NCBI RefSeq assembly: GCF_003966695.1
Contig: NZ_AP018829.1
Location: forward strand, 186,001 to 250,000
DNA length: 64,000 nucleotides
Source of the DNA: Asticcacaulis excentricus
GTDB lineage: Bacteria > Pseudomonadota > Alphaproteobacteria > Caulobacterales > Caulobacteraceae
Direction: 5' to 3'
Shown here: positions 36,887 to 44,719 of the stretch, piece after piece
Numbering within the stretch: position 1 is the stretch's first letter
Layout of the letters: every line of letters begins with the position of its first letter
Notes under the pieces: generated by a model
Databases searched by the model: none
Seen by the model: the letters and a program-made list of their open reading frames with translations, nothing else
What the model was told of the DNA's origin: nothing
Made by a program: the position numbers and the translations under genes

Positions 36887-38817
36887 GACTGGCGCGCTTT
36901 CTCACCCGCTTCTGGGCCGACCGGCCGCTGGCGCTCAAAGGGCTGGTGGTGGTGGCTCTGCCGCTGGCCATCCTGCTGGTGTCGCTGAGCCTGCTGTTTC
37001 AGGCCAGCCATGCCGAGGAAGAAGCCGAAGACGATGTGCGCCGCGCCTTCGCCGTGCAGCGCGACACCTATCAGGTCCACGCCCTTCTGGCCGAAGCCGC
37101 CGCCGGGGTGCGCGGTTATGTGCTGACGCGGCAGGCGCGGTTTCTCGAACCCTATCGCAAGGCGGAGGCCGATCTGCCGCCGACCTTTGACAGACTGGAT
37201 GGCATTATCCGCGACGCCGAAATCCGTCAGCGTTTTGAGCGCATCCGCTCGCTGGCGGTGCGCAAACGCGAAGGCCTGCACACCATTGTCGAACTGGCCG
37301 ACGGGCGGCCCGACAACGGACGCAATACGGCTGAGATCGAGGCGGCGCTGGTGTCCAACAAGATCGTGCTCGACGCCATGCGGCAGGAAATCGACCGCAT
37401 TCAGGTGCGCGAAAACGCGCTTCTCGATCAAAGGCTGCGCCGCGTCGAAGAGGTGCGCAACCGCTTCCTGTTCCTCACGGCCATCAGCGCCATTGTCGGC
37501 CTTCTGGGCAGTCTGGCGGCCGTCTATCTGTTCTCAACCGGCATTGTGCGCCGCATCGGCAACCTTGAGGACAATGCCGAGCGGCTGGCGCAGGGCGAGG
37601 CGCTGAACGACCTGCCGCAGGACGCCGATGAGATCGGGCGGCTGGCGCAGCGCCTGACGCGCGCCAGTGCGCTCCTGCGTGGCCGTGAACAGGCCTTGCG
37701 CGAAAGCGAGGAGCGCTTCCGCCTCGTGATCGAAGAGGTACGCGACTACGGCATTTTTGCACTCGATCCCGATGGCGTGGTGACGAGCTGGAATCTGGGA
37801 GCGGAACGCATCAAGGGCTGGACGGCACCGGAAATTCTGGGGCAGCATTTCAGCCGCTTCTACCCCGACGAAACGCGCGACTTTCTGCCCGCCCAGATGC
37901 TACAACGGGCACGCGACCGCGGCACGGTCGAAGACGAGGGCTGGCGTCTGCGCAAGGACGGTTCGCGCTTCTGGGCCAATGTGGTGATCACCAGCCTGCA
38001 CGACGATAATGGTCAGGTGCGCGGCTTTGCCAAGGTGACGCGCGACATGACCGAACGCCGCCGCAGCGAAGAGGCACTACGCATGGCGCGTGAGGACGCC
38101 ATTGCCGCCAATCTGGCCAAGAGCGAATTCCTGTCGCGGACCAGCCATGAACTGCGCACGCCGATGAGCGCCATTCTGGGCTTTGGGCAGTTGCTGGAAC
38201 TGGATGAAGAGACGCTGTCGCCGCCGCACCGGGCCGCCGTGCAGCAGATTATGAAGGCCGGACGGCATCTTCTGTCGCTGATCAACGACCTGCTCGATAT
38301 TTCGAGCATCGAAGCCGGGGCGACCGATATGTCGATCGAAGCGGTCGATCTGGACGACGTGGTGCACGAGGTGCACGCACTGGCTGCGCCGATTGTGGCC
38401 ACCGGCGGGTTGACCTTCCAGCTTGAGGCGGCGGAGCCCGGCCTGATCGCCCAGGCGGACCGGCGGCGGCTGATACAGGTCCTTCTGAACCTGATTGCCA
38501 ATGCGGCCAAATATAACCGTACCGGCACCAGCGTGCGTCTGGCCTATGGGCGCAACGGCGAAGACATTCGCATCGAGGTCGAAGACGATGGCGAGGGCAT
38601 CGACCCGTCGGCGGCCTCACGCCTGTTCACGCCATTTGACCGGTTGGGGCAGCAATCGAAGACGCGGGTCGAAGGTACGGGGCTGGGGCTGGCCCTGTCC
38701 AAGCGGCTCGTGGAATCCATGAGCGGCCAGATTGGCTATGAAGCCCCGGCGCAAGGGGCGCGCTTCTGGTTCACGCTGCCCGCGGCGTCACCTACATCCG
38801 ATAAACCAGAGACCTGA
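36883..38817 (+). CDS. CHASE3-HAMP-PAS sensor histidine kinase
   Basis: A 644-residue membrane kinase. Helices at about 19-40 and 195-218 frame a CHASE3 periplasmic domain (AAAGVRGYVLTRQARFLEPYR…). HAMP follows (219-270), then a PAS domain (280-390, YGIFALDPDGVVTSWNLGAE), the HisKA box with His422 (FLSRTSHELRTPMSAILGF) and an HATPase with NLIANAAKYN, DDGEGIDPS and GTGLGLALSKRLVESM. It starts within the stop of the preceding regulator gene (4-base overlap) and is 10 bases before a receiver gene, so it probably signals to that receiver. Confidence 0.92.
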   Translation: MRLARFLTRFWADRPLALKGLVVVALPLAILLVSLSLLFQASHAEEEAEDDVRRAFAVQRDTYQVHALLAEAAAGVRGYVLTRQARFLEPYRKAEADLPPTFDRLDGIIRDAEIRQRFERIRSLAVRKREGLHTIVELADGRPDNGRNTAEIEAALVSNKIVLDAMRQEIDRIQVRENALLDQRLRRVEEVRNRFLFLTAISAIVGLLGSLAAVYLFSTGIVRRIGNLEDNAERLAQGEALNDLPQDADEIGRLAQRLTRASALLRGREQALRESEERFRLVIEEVRDYGIFALDPDGVVTSWNLGAERIKGWTAPEILGQHFSRFYPDETRDFLPAQMLQRARDRGTVEDEGWRLRKDGSRFWANVVITSLHDDNGQVRGFAKVTRDMTERRRSEEALRMAREDAIAANLAKSEFLSRTSHELRTPMSAILGFGQLLELDEETLSPPHRAAVQQIMKAGRHLLSLINDLLDISSIEAGATDMSIEAVDLDDVVHEVHALAAPIVATGGLTFQLEAAEPGLIAQADRRRLIQVLLNLIANAAKYNRTGTSVRLAYGRNGEDIRIEVEDDGEGIDPSAASRLFTPFDRLGQQSKTRVEGTGLGLALSKRLVESMSGQIGYEAPAQGARFWFTLPAASPTSDKPET

Positions 38818-38827
38818 GACCAAGACC

Positions 38828-39271
38828 ATGCCGGGACACCTGATCGCACCGGGAGACCTTCTGTCACGCCGCATCCTCGTCATCGACGACGAAGAGGCCA
38901 ATGTGCTGCTGCTGATCGCGCTGCTGAAACGCGAAGGCTATAATGATGTGCACGGCATTACCGACCCGGCCCGTGCCATGCAGGCCTATATCGACCTCGC
39001 GCCCGATCTGGTGCTACTCGACCTGATGATGCCCGAAGTGGACGGGTTTCAGCTTCTGGAAGCCTTTGGTCGCCATGATCGCGCCGATGAATACCGCCCG
39101 GTTCTGGTGCTGACAGCGGATACGACGCTTCAGGCCCGCCGCCGCGCCCTGTCGCTGGGGGCCAAGGACTTTGTGGCCAAGCCTTTCGACGTGATCGAAG
39201 TGGCCTTACGCATTTCGAACCTTCTGGAAACCCGGCTTTTGTACGAGCGCCTGCGTCAGCACAGCGCATAG
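38828..39271 (+). CDS. Single-domain response regulator
   Basis: A 147-residue receiver with no output domain. ILVIDDEEANVLLL, the phospho-acceptor Asp65 (LVLLDLMMPEVDG), a Thr in LTADT and the switch Lys in FVAKPFD are present. It resembles the receiver half of RpfG-type proteins; here it ends after the last helix. It probably acts by protein contact or as a phosphorelay intermediate for the kinase encoded just before it. Its last 16 bases overlap the convergent DeoR-type gene. Confidence 0.9.
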   Translation: MPGHLIAPGDLLSRRILVIDDEEANVLLLIALLKREGYNDVHGITDPARAMQAYIDLAPDLVLLDLMMPEVDGFQLLEAFGRHDRADEYRPVLVLTADTTLQARRRALSLGAKDFVAKPFDVIEVALRISNLLETRLLYERLRQHSA

Positions 39272-40086
39272 GGTGTTTCAGAAGGCACGCGTGCCCGAAT
39301 GACGTGTATATTCTCTGCACTGAGCCAGGCAACGGCCTGATCAGAGACCTGATCATCGGTGATAACGACGTCGATGTCGCGCAGAGGACAGACCGCCAGT
39401 ACGCCGCTGCGGTCAATTTTGGCAGACTCCGCCAGAAGGATGACGGTTTCAGCTTGCGCCACAAGCCTGCGGTCGGATTGCACCCGCAAGGGATCGGTCT
39501 GCATCACGCCCTTACGCGACAGGGCCTGACACCCCAGAAACAGCGTACGGGCGCCAAACCGCGTTGAGATCGGCGGCGCATCCGCAGCCAGAGGCGGTAG
39601 GCCTGTGCGGCCATCGGTCTCATACGGCGTCAGCACGACCTGTTGTTCGCGGAAAACCTCCCCGCCCACCAGCCGCACCCGGACCTGTGGCTTGTCGAAC
39701 AGGTTCAACAGGACCGGGATCGAAGCGGTCAGCACCTGACACGGCCGGTCCCCCATCTGTTCGGCCATAAGCGCGACCGTCGCCCCGCCGGCGAGGATAA
39801 GACGGTCATGCGGTTCAATGAATCCCAGAGCCGCCTGAGCGATGGCGCGGCGCGCCGTAAGGTTTATCGGCGGGAGACGCTCAGGGTCCGCGGCAGCCGG
39901 AGCGAGGCGGCAGGGCACGGCCCCTCCCTTCACGCGCATCAGATGACCTGCATTGTGCAGCTCCATCAGGTCGCGGTGGATCGTCGTCCGGGACACGGCC
40001 AGATGGTTCGCCAGTTCCTCTACAGTAGTGATACGACTGGGCCGCAGCAGGGCGGCAATGGCGCGCCGCCGGTCAATCGCATACAT
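39256..40086 (-). CDS. DeoR-family transcriptional regulator
   Basis: A 276-residue regulator: N-terminal winged helix (MYAIDRRRAIAALLRPSRIT…VEELANHLAVSRTTIHRDLMELHNAGHLMRVKGGAV) and a DeoR sugar-phosphate-binding C-domain with LAGGATVALMAEQ and the FLGCQALSRKGVM loop. Such proteins usually sense a phosphorylated sugar. The ATG at 40,086 is used; a TTG two codons upstream is the alternative. It faces away from the receptor locus but is its nearest regulator; repeat R2 copy B begins 17 bases before the start, so its promoter must lie within or beyond the repeat. Confidence 0.88.
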   Translation of the reverse strand: MYAIDRRRAIAALLRPSRITTVEELANHLAVSRTTIHRDLMELHNAGHLMRVKGGAVPCRLAPAAADPERLPPINLTARRAIAQAALGFIEPHDRLILAGGATVALMAEQMGDRPCQVLTASIPVLLNLFDKPQVRVRLVGGEVFREQQVVLTPYETDGRTGLPPLAADAPPISTRFGARTLFLGCQALSRKGVMQTDPLRVQSDRRLVAQAETVILLAESAKIDRSGVLAVCPLRDIDVVITDDQVSDQAVAWLSAENIHVIRARVPSETPYALC

Positions 40087-40102
40087 CCTCAACCCCTTTA
40101 TG

Positions 40103-40246
40103 AATCTGGATCATTATGATTTCTGGTCGAAACATAATGATCCAGATTTTTGTTTAGCCCCTCGCCGGGCGGTGGCTTCGCCACCTTGGCCGCCGCCTCA
40201 ATGGCGGTTTGAGAGGAATGATTTGAAAGAAATCATTCCTCTCTAA
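40103..40246 (-). repeat. Intergenic multi-hairpin repeat R2, copy B (inverted)
   Basis: Inverted copy of the element at 19,488-19,625. AATCTGGATCATTATG (40,103-40,118) pairs with CATAATGATCCAGATT (40,133-40,148) over 16 bases, and GAGAGGAATGATTT (40,211-40,224) with AAATCATTCCTCTC (40,230-40,243) over 14. The core between (GGGCGGTGGCTTCGCCACC, GCCGCCTCAATGGCGG) is almost identical to copy A, while the first stem changes both arms (GCGG/CCGC there, GAGG/CCTC here), which preserves pairing. It supplies the stop codon of the BNR_4 gene at 40,243. Confidence 0.82.
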
Positions 40247-41559
40247 GGCTGCGTGTCGGTCAGCAGGATCAGGTCGGACGGCTCCGGGATACGCGCTTGC
40301 GGCAGGTCGCGATTGGGCGGCAAGGCCTGCCAGACCAGCGTATAGACGCGCCCATCCGGGCCGGTCGTCTGGGCCGTCTGCACGCGGGTGACATCCGTGA
40401 CCCCGATCCGCGCCGCCGCGCGGGCATTGAGGCTTTCGACCTTGCGCTCCTCGATCAGCTTAAGGGTGGCCGCATCGACCACAAACGCCAGCGCCTGCCC
40501 CAGCCGCGTCACCGGCACGATTAGCTGACCCTTGGCGCCGGGGCGCGCGCCTTCGACAAACAGTTCGCTGTTCAGCGAGCCACCGCCTTTGAAGTCCCAA
40601 CGGTAGTTGGTCCAGGCGCTGATCTGTTGGCGGTTCCACGTCTTACCCTCGCGGCGCGCCAGCCAGATCTGCGTGTTCCCGGCGGCGTCGTATTTGTGGT
40701 AAGTGATGGTCACGCGCTTGTCGGCATCAAAGCCGATTACGGTGTTGTTGTTGATCATGCCGCCTTTGACCGGCACCGGATCGACGATTTCCGCGTCCTT
40801 CAGCCGGATCGGCAGCGGCAGCGGCGACCCATCGGCCTTTTCCCAGTGGATCAGGTCACGGCTGCGCGCATAGGACAGGTCGTGATTGGTCTCGGCCATC
40901 GGCGAGTCGCGCCACACCCAGGTGATGTGAAACCAGCCGTCGGGCCCTGACACCGGGCCAACGAAATAGGCGTTGCGCTGCCCTTCGCCATCGACCAGCG
41001 GGGCCGAGGTCAGGGCCGACCAGCGCCCGGCGGCCGCATCATAGACATTATAGACTTCGTTGCCGCGACCACTGGAGCCATCACGGTATTTATAAACCAG
41101 CCGCCCGTCGCCATCGTTCAAGAAGATGGGATAGGTCATGTGGGCTTCGCGCGTCGCCTCGACCATGACCGGCACACGTTTCAGGGTGCGCACATCGCCA
41201 GAGGGGTCGCTGCGGAAATAGGTCAGGGGATCGACGTGCATATTGCCCGCCACGTGCAGCGCCCCTGCGGGGTCGAGCGCCATGGCGATATAGTTATGAC
41301 TGTCCCAGCCAAGCCAGGTATCCACCTTATGATAGACCCAGTGCGCCGGGTTGTTCAGCGGGCGCTGTGCCACGGTCAGTTGCCGGTTGGCGTCGTAATA
41401 GGCGACGTACAGATGCGTCTTCGACACCGCCATGGCAAAGCGTGCGCTATGGCCTGACCAGACGCGATCAATCGCTTCGGGCGGGGCCGAAGGCGGCGTC
41501 TGGGCGATCGCCGTCGTCGCGAGCAAAGCACTCAGGAGAAGGGTGGATAAGGCACGCAT
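40243..41559 (-). CDS. BNR_4 seven-bladed beta-propeller protein, possible polysaccharide lyase
   Basis: A 438-residue exported protein (signal MRALSTLLLSALLATTAIA). The mature part is a BNR_4-type propeller: WDSHNYIAMALDPAGALHVA, GNMHVDPLTYFRS and GWFHITWVWRDSPMAETNHDLSYA, then a long stretch of aromatic-rich blades. The pattern WDSHN…H.aGNMH is that of BNR_4 proteins, a family that includes PL24/PL25 ulvan lyases; His and Tyr residues at equivalent blade positions make a lyase plausible but not proven. Its place downstream of two glycan-type receptors fits an envelope enzyme that trims the imported polymer. The stop codon lies in repeat R2. Confidence 0.75.
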   Translation of the reverse strand: MRALSTLLLSALLATTAIAQTPPSAPPEAIDRVWSGHSARFAMAVSKTHLYVAYYDANRQLTVAQRPLNNPAHWVYHKVDTWLGWDSHNYIAMALDPAGALHVAGNMHVDPLTYFRSDPSGDVRTLKRVPVMVEATREAHMTYPIFLNDGDGRLVYKYRDGSSGRGNEVYNVYDAAAGRWSALTSAPLVDGEGQRNAYFVGPVSGPDGWFHITWVWRDSPMAETNHDLSYARSRDLIHWEKADGSPLPLPIRLKDAEIVDPVPVKGGMINNNTVIGFDADKRVTITYHKYDAAGNTQIWLARREGKTWNRQQISAWTNYRWDFKGGGSLNSELFVEGARPGAKGQLIVPVTRLGQALAFVVDAATLKLIEERKVESLNARAAARIGVTDVTRVQTAQTTGPDGRVYTLVWQALPPNRDLPQARIPEPSDLILLTDTQP

Positions 41560-41597
41560 AAGGTAACTGTCCTGTGTGTGAACGCTGTACCAAGAAC

Positions 41598-41619
41598 GGG
41601 GCCGCCCTGAGACGGCCCC
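41598..41619 (-). terminator. Hairpin between receptor and BNR_4 genes
   Basis: GGGGCCG (41,598-41,604) pairs with CGGCCCC (41,613-41,619), between the receptor stop at 41,630 and the BNR_4 start at 41,559. Only a weak T-run follows on the minus strand, so it may reduce rather than stop read-through. Confidence 0.4.
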
Positions 41620-41629
41620 TTAGCTTGGG

Positions 41630-44575
41630 TTAAAAAGTAGCCCGTACGCTGACTTGGAAGGTCCGCCCGTCATAATCGACGCGACGCACCTTACGCTCAT
41701 CGCCTTCAAACTCTGTGCGCTTTTCGTCGGTCAGGTTGAAGGCATCCAGACCGATGGTGATACGGCTGGTGAGGTTATAGGAGGCGGACAGGTCAAACTG
41801 TCCGCGCGCCTTGACCGAGCGGGCCGCACCGGCAAAGGTGCCGCCGGCCGCCAGATCATAGACATCGCGGTAGTTATAGACGGCCCGCACACCAAACTGA
41901 TCTGTCTCATAGAAAACGATCAGGTTGGCGGCGTTTCGCGACACACCCGGCAGGACCGCCGAAGCGCCATTGACCGTCTTGCCATTGACGTCGGCGTAGG
42001 AATAGTTGAACGCGCCGCCCAGCTTGTCAAACGGGGCCGGCAGGAAGTCGAGATTTTGCTGAATGGTCAGCTCGGCCCCGGTCACTTCCAGCGGCGTCGG
42101 TGAGTTGATCGCCCCATCGACATTGATCTGCGCCCGCGTACCCGCCGGGGTGTTCAGCGAACTGTAGCAGAGGTCGCCGTTCACCGACCACGTCCCCAAC
42201 CCCAGACCATAGCCATCCGCCGGGCACAGCAGGGCATCGCGGGTTTCAGCCTGAATCTGTCCCTTGATCTCCTTCTTGTAAAGGGCGAGCCCGATCAGGC
42301 CATTGCGGCGATTATACCATTCAAAGGACACATCGTAGGAGTTGGAGGTATAGGGTTCGATCTCCACGCGCCCAAGGGCGATATTATAACCATCGACCGT
42401 CGGCGTGACCGTCGTTGAAATGGGGGAAATGTCGCGTGGATTGGGGCGCACAAAGGTTTTGTAAGCGCCCAGGCGCACCACAAAGTTTTCAGCGACATCG
42501 GCGGCCAGAAGCATCGACGGCAGCGTATTGCTATATTCCGTTTCCCGCTCGTTCAGCTTGAAGGTCGCCGTCAGGCCGCTGCCGGTCCGATCCAGCGAGG
42601 TAATCTTCTGCTTGGTGTTCTCCTGACGCACACCCACATGGCCGCGCAGGCGGATGCCGAGCACCTCGGCATCGACCTTACCCATCAGATAGGCCACATT
42701 GACATCATCCGACTTGGTGAAGTTATTGCCCGTGAAATTGCCATCGGCCGGATCATTGACCCAGCCACCATTGGTCAGGCGCTGACCCGGCAGCAGGGTC
42801 ACCGGTTGCAGGCGCGACACGGCATAGTCGAAATCGACCGTCTGCCAGTTCTTCAGATAGCCATCGGCCTTGCCACCGAAAAAGTCATCGGCAAAGGCGC
42901 TGCGGACCACAAAGCGGCTGTCGATATTCTGGCTCTGCACGCCGACGGCGCTGGCGCGGTAACCGGTCGATGAGTATTCGCTGGCTTCCGAGCGCAGACC
43001 GAACTGCACGCTGGACAGCCAGGACGATTCAACAAAGCGCTCGATATCGGCCTGAACGGTGCGGACCGAGTTCTTGGCGGCGGAATCGCTGCCGGCCACA
43101 ATGAAGCGGTTCAGATTGCCGTTGATCAGTTCCGGACCGGAAGGCGGCGTATTGGGGCTGGCCCACGGACCGGACGTATCGGTGACCAGAGGGGTGGTCT
43201 GGTTGAAAGCCAGGCGGAAGGCTTCGATGTCGGAGCCACCGCTGAACAGGTTGCCCGTCAGGCCGTTACCTACCCCTGACGTCCCCAGCGGCTTGGCCGG
43301 GTTGCGCACGTCCAGTTGGCTTTGGTACGCAAAGTTTTCCGCCTCCGAATAGCCGAAGGCCCCGTTGATGCGCCACGTCTTGTTGCGGAACTCCGCCGAC
43401 AGATGCACCCCGTTGGTCATCTGCTTGAACGATTCCTTGCGATAGGAGGCGTAAACGCGCGGATTGGTAAACTTGTACTGATCGACATAGTAGCGCCCGT
43501 CCGCCTGCTTATACGGCGTGATGGTCGGGTCGATAATGGTATTGGCGTCCCGGAAGTCGATATCGAGAATGTCGGTGCCGGTCAGCGGCATGTCGCGGTT
43601 GCTGTAGAAATAGGTGCCGTTGACGCGCAGATTGTCATTGACCTTGTATTCGCCGCCGATGACGCCGGTGAGAAGCTCGCCTTCGTTGTATTTGACGCCT
43701 TGACGGACATCCGAGGGCAGAAGGACGCCGGTCTTCGACTTGGCCCCCGTGCCGCCTGCGGCACAGACATTACCGGCCGCGCACGATCCGTTGGCTTCAA
43801 ACGGCGCGTAGTAGTCGGCGAAACGGCTGGCAAAGCCCGGCGTCGTGGTCGCCGAAAGCGTCGTATATTGCGGGAAATGGAGAGAGTCGCGGCGGAAGTT
43901 TTCCTTGCGATAGGCGATGGTACCGAACACAGCGAGGCGGTCATTGAGGAAATGCCGCGTGCCCCCCAGCGTGACCGAAGGCGTCACATAGTCGCCGAGC
44001 GTATTATATTCGGTGCTCACCTTGGCAAAGGCGCCGTCCTTACGGCTGAGCGCCGGTTGGATCTGAAGGTCGATATTGCCGCTGATGCCGCCCGACTGGT
44101 CCGCCGCCGACACCGACTTGATCACCGAGATGGCGCTGAAAATATCCGAGTTGAACGCCCCCAGAGGCGCGGCCCCGCCCAGCACCGGCGAAGCGAAATT
44201 CATCCCGTTCAGCGTAATCTTGGCATAGCTGCCCGGCAGGCCACGCAGGTTGATCGAGGCATTGCGCGAATCCTCTTCGCGATTGACCTGAATGCCAGGG
44301 ATACGTTGCAGGGCTTCACCGACGTTGAGATCCGGGAAACGGCCCAGACCGTCCGACGAAATACTGTCCGAAACCCCGACCGCCGAGCGTTTCATACGCA
44401 GCGCGTCGGCATAGCTCTTGCGAAAGCCCGTGACCACGACCGTTTCCGTTTGATCCTTGGGGGCAGAGGCCGTCGGGGATGTCGCCTCCTGCGCAAATGC
44501 CGGGGCTGTCACTAGGGCTAACAGGCTGACCGAGGCGCACAGCGCCGCGCCCGCCCGGGGGCTGACCTTTTTCAT
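41630..44575 (-). CDS. TonB-dependent receptor without STN domain
   Basis: A 981-residue outer-membrane transporter. Signal peptide about 1-28, Ton box ETVVVTGF, plug domain (SISSDGLGRFPDLNVGEALQ; RIPGIQVNREEDSRNASINL) and a 22-stranded barrel ending in VSVRATF. It would import a glycan fragment using TonB energy. It is a clear paralogue of the next receptor (44,720), with the plug nearly the same over 60 residues, but lacks the N-terminal signalling domain. Receptors of this type, starting SYADALRMKR, are the Caulobacterales carbohydrate group. It lies 145 bases downstream of its paralogue. Confidence 0.92.
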   Translation of the reverse strand: MKKVSPRAGAALCASVSLLALVTAPAFAQEATSPTASAPKDQTETVVVTGFRKSYADALRMKRSAVGVSDSISSDGLGRFPDLNVGEALQRIPGIQVNREEDSRNASINLRGLPGSYAKITLNGMNFASPVLGGAAPLGAFNSDIFSAISVIKSVSAADQSGGISGNIDLQIQPALSRKDGAFAKVSTEYNTLGDYVTPSVTLGGTRHFLNDRLAVFGTIAYRKENFRRDSLHFPQYTTLSATTTPGFASRFADYYAPFEANGSCAAGNVCAAGGTGAKSKTGVLLPSDVRQGVKYNEGELLTGVIGGEYKVNDNLRVNGTYFYSNRDMPLTGTDILDIDFRDANTIIDPTITPYKQADGRYYVDQYKFTNPRVYASYRKESFKQMTNGVHLSAEFRNKTWRINGAFGYSEAENFAYQSQLDVRNPAKPLGTSGVGNGLTGNLFSGGSDIEAFRLAFNQTTPLVTDTSGPWASPNTPPSGPELINGNLNRFIVAGSDSAAKNSVRTVQADIERFVESSWLSSVQFGLRSEASEYSSTGYRASAVGVQSQNIDSRFVVRSAFADDFFGGKADGYLKNWQTVDFDYAVSRLQPVTLLPGQRLTNGGWVNDPADGNFTGNNFTKSDDVNVAYLMGKVDAEVLGIRLRGHVGVRQENTKQKITSLDRTGSGLTATFKLNERETEYSNTLPSMLLAADVAENFVVRLGAYKTFVRPNPRDISPISTTVTPTVDGYNIALGRVEIEPYTSNSYDVSFEWYNRRNGLIGLALYKKEIKGQIQAETRDALLCPADGYGLGLGTWSVNGDLCYSSLNTPAGTRAQINVDGAINSPTPLEVTGAELTIQQNLDFLPAPFDKLGGAFNYSYADVNGKTVNGASAVLPGVSRNAANLIVFYETDQFGVRAVYNYRDVYDLAAGGTFAGAARSVKARGQFDLSASYNLTSRITIGLDAFNLTDEKRTEFEGDERKVRRVDYDGRTFQVSVRATF

Positions 44576-44719
44576 GAGTATTTCCTCGTCTGGGTTTATA
44601 AATTGTCTGAAAAAGAGGCACTGGTCCCCTTTCTGACTGTCCCAACGAGTGGCCTAAAAATTTCCGCCAAAAATTTTTGACAAAAATGACAGAAAGTAAA
44701 AAGGCCTGACTAAAAAGGT

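Noticed and set aside
43316-44515. Open frame of about 400 codons on the plus strand
   Set aside because: Antisense to the receptor gene at 41,630-44,575; composition is that of a shadow frame.
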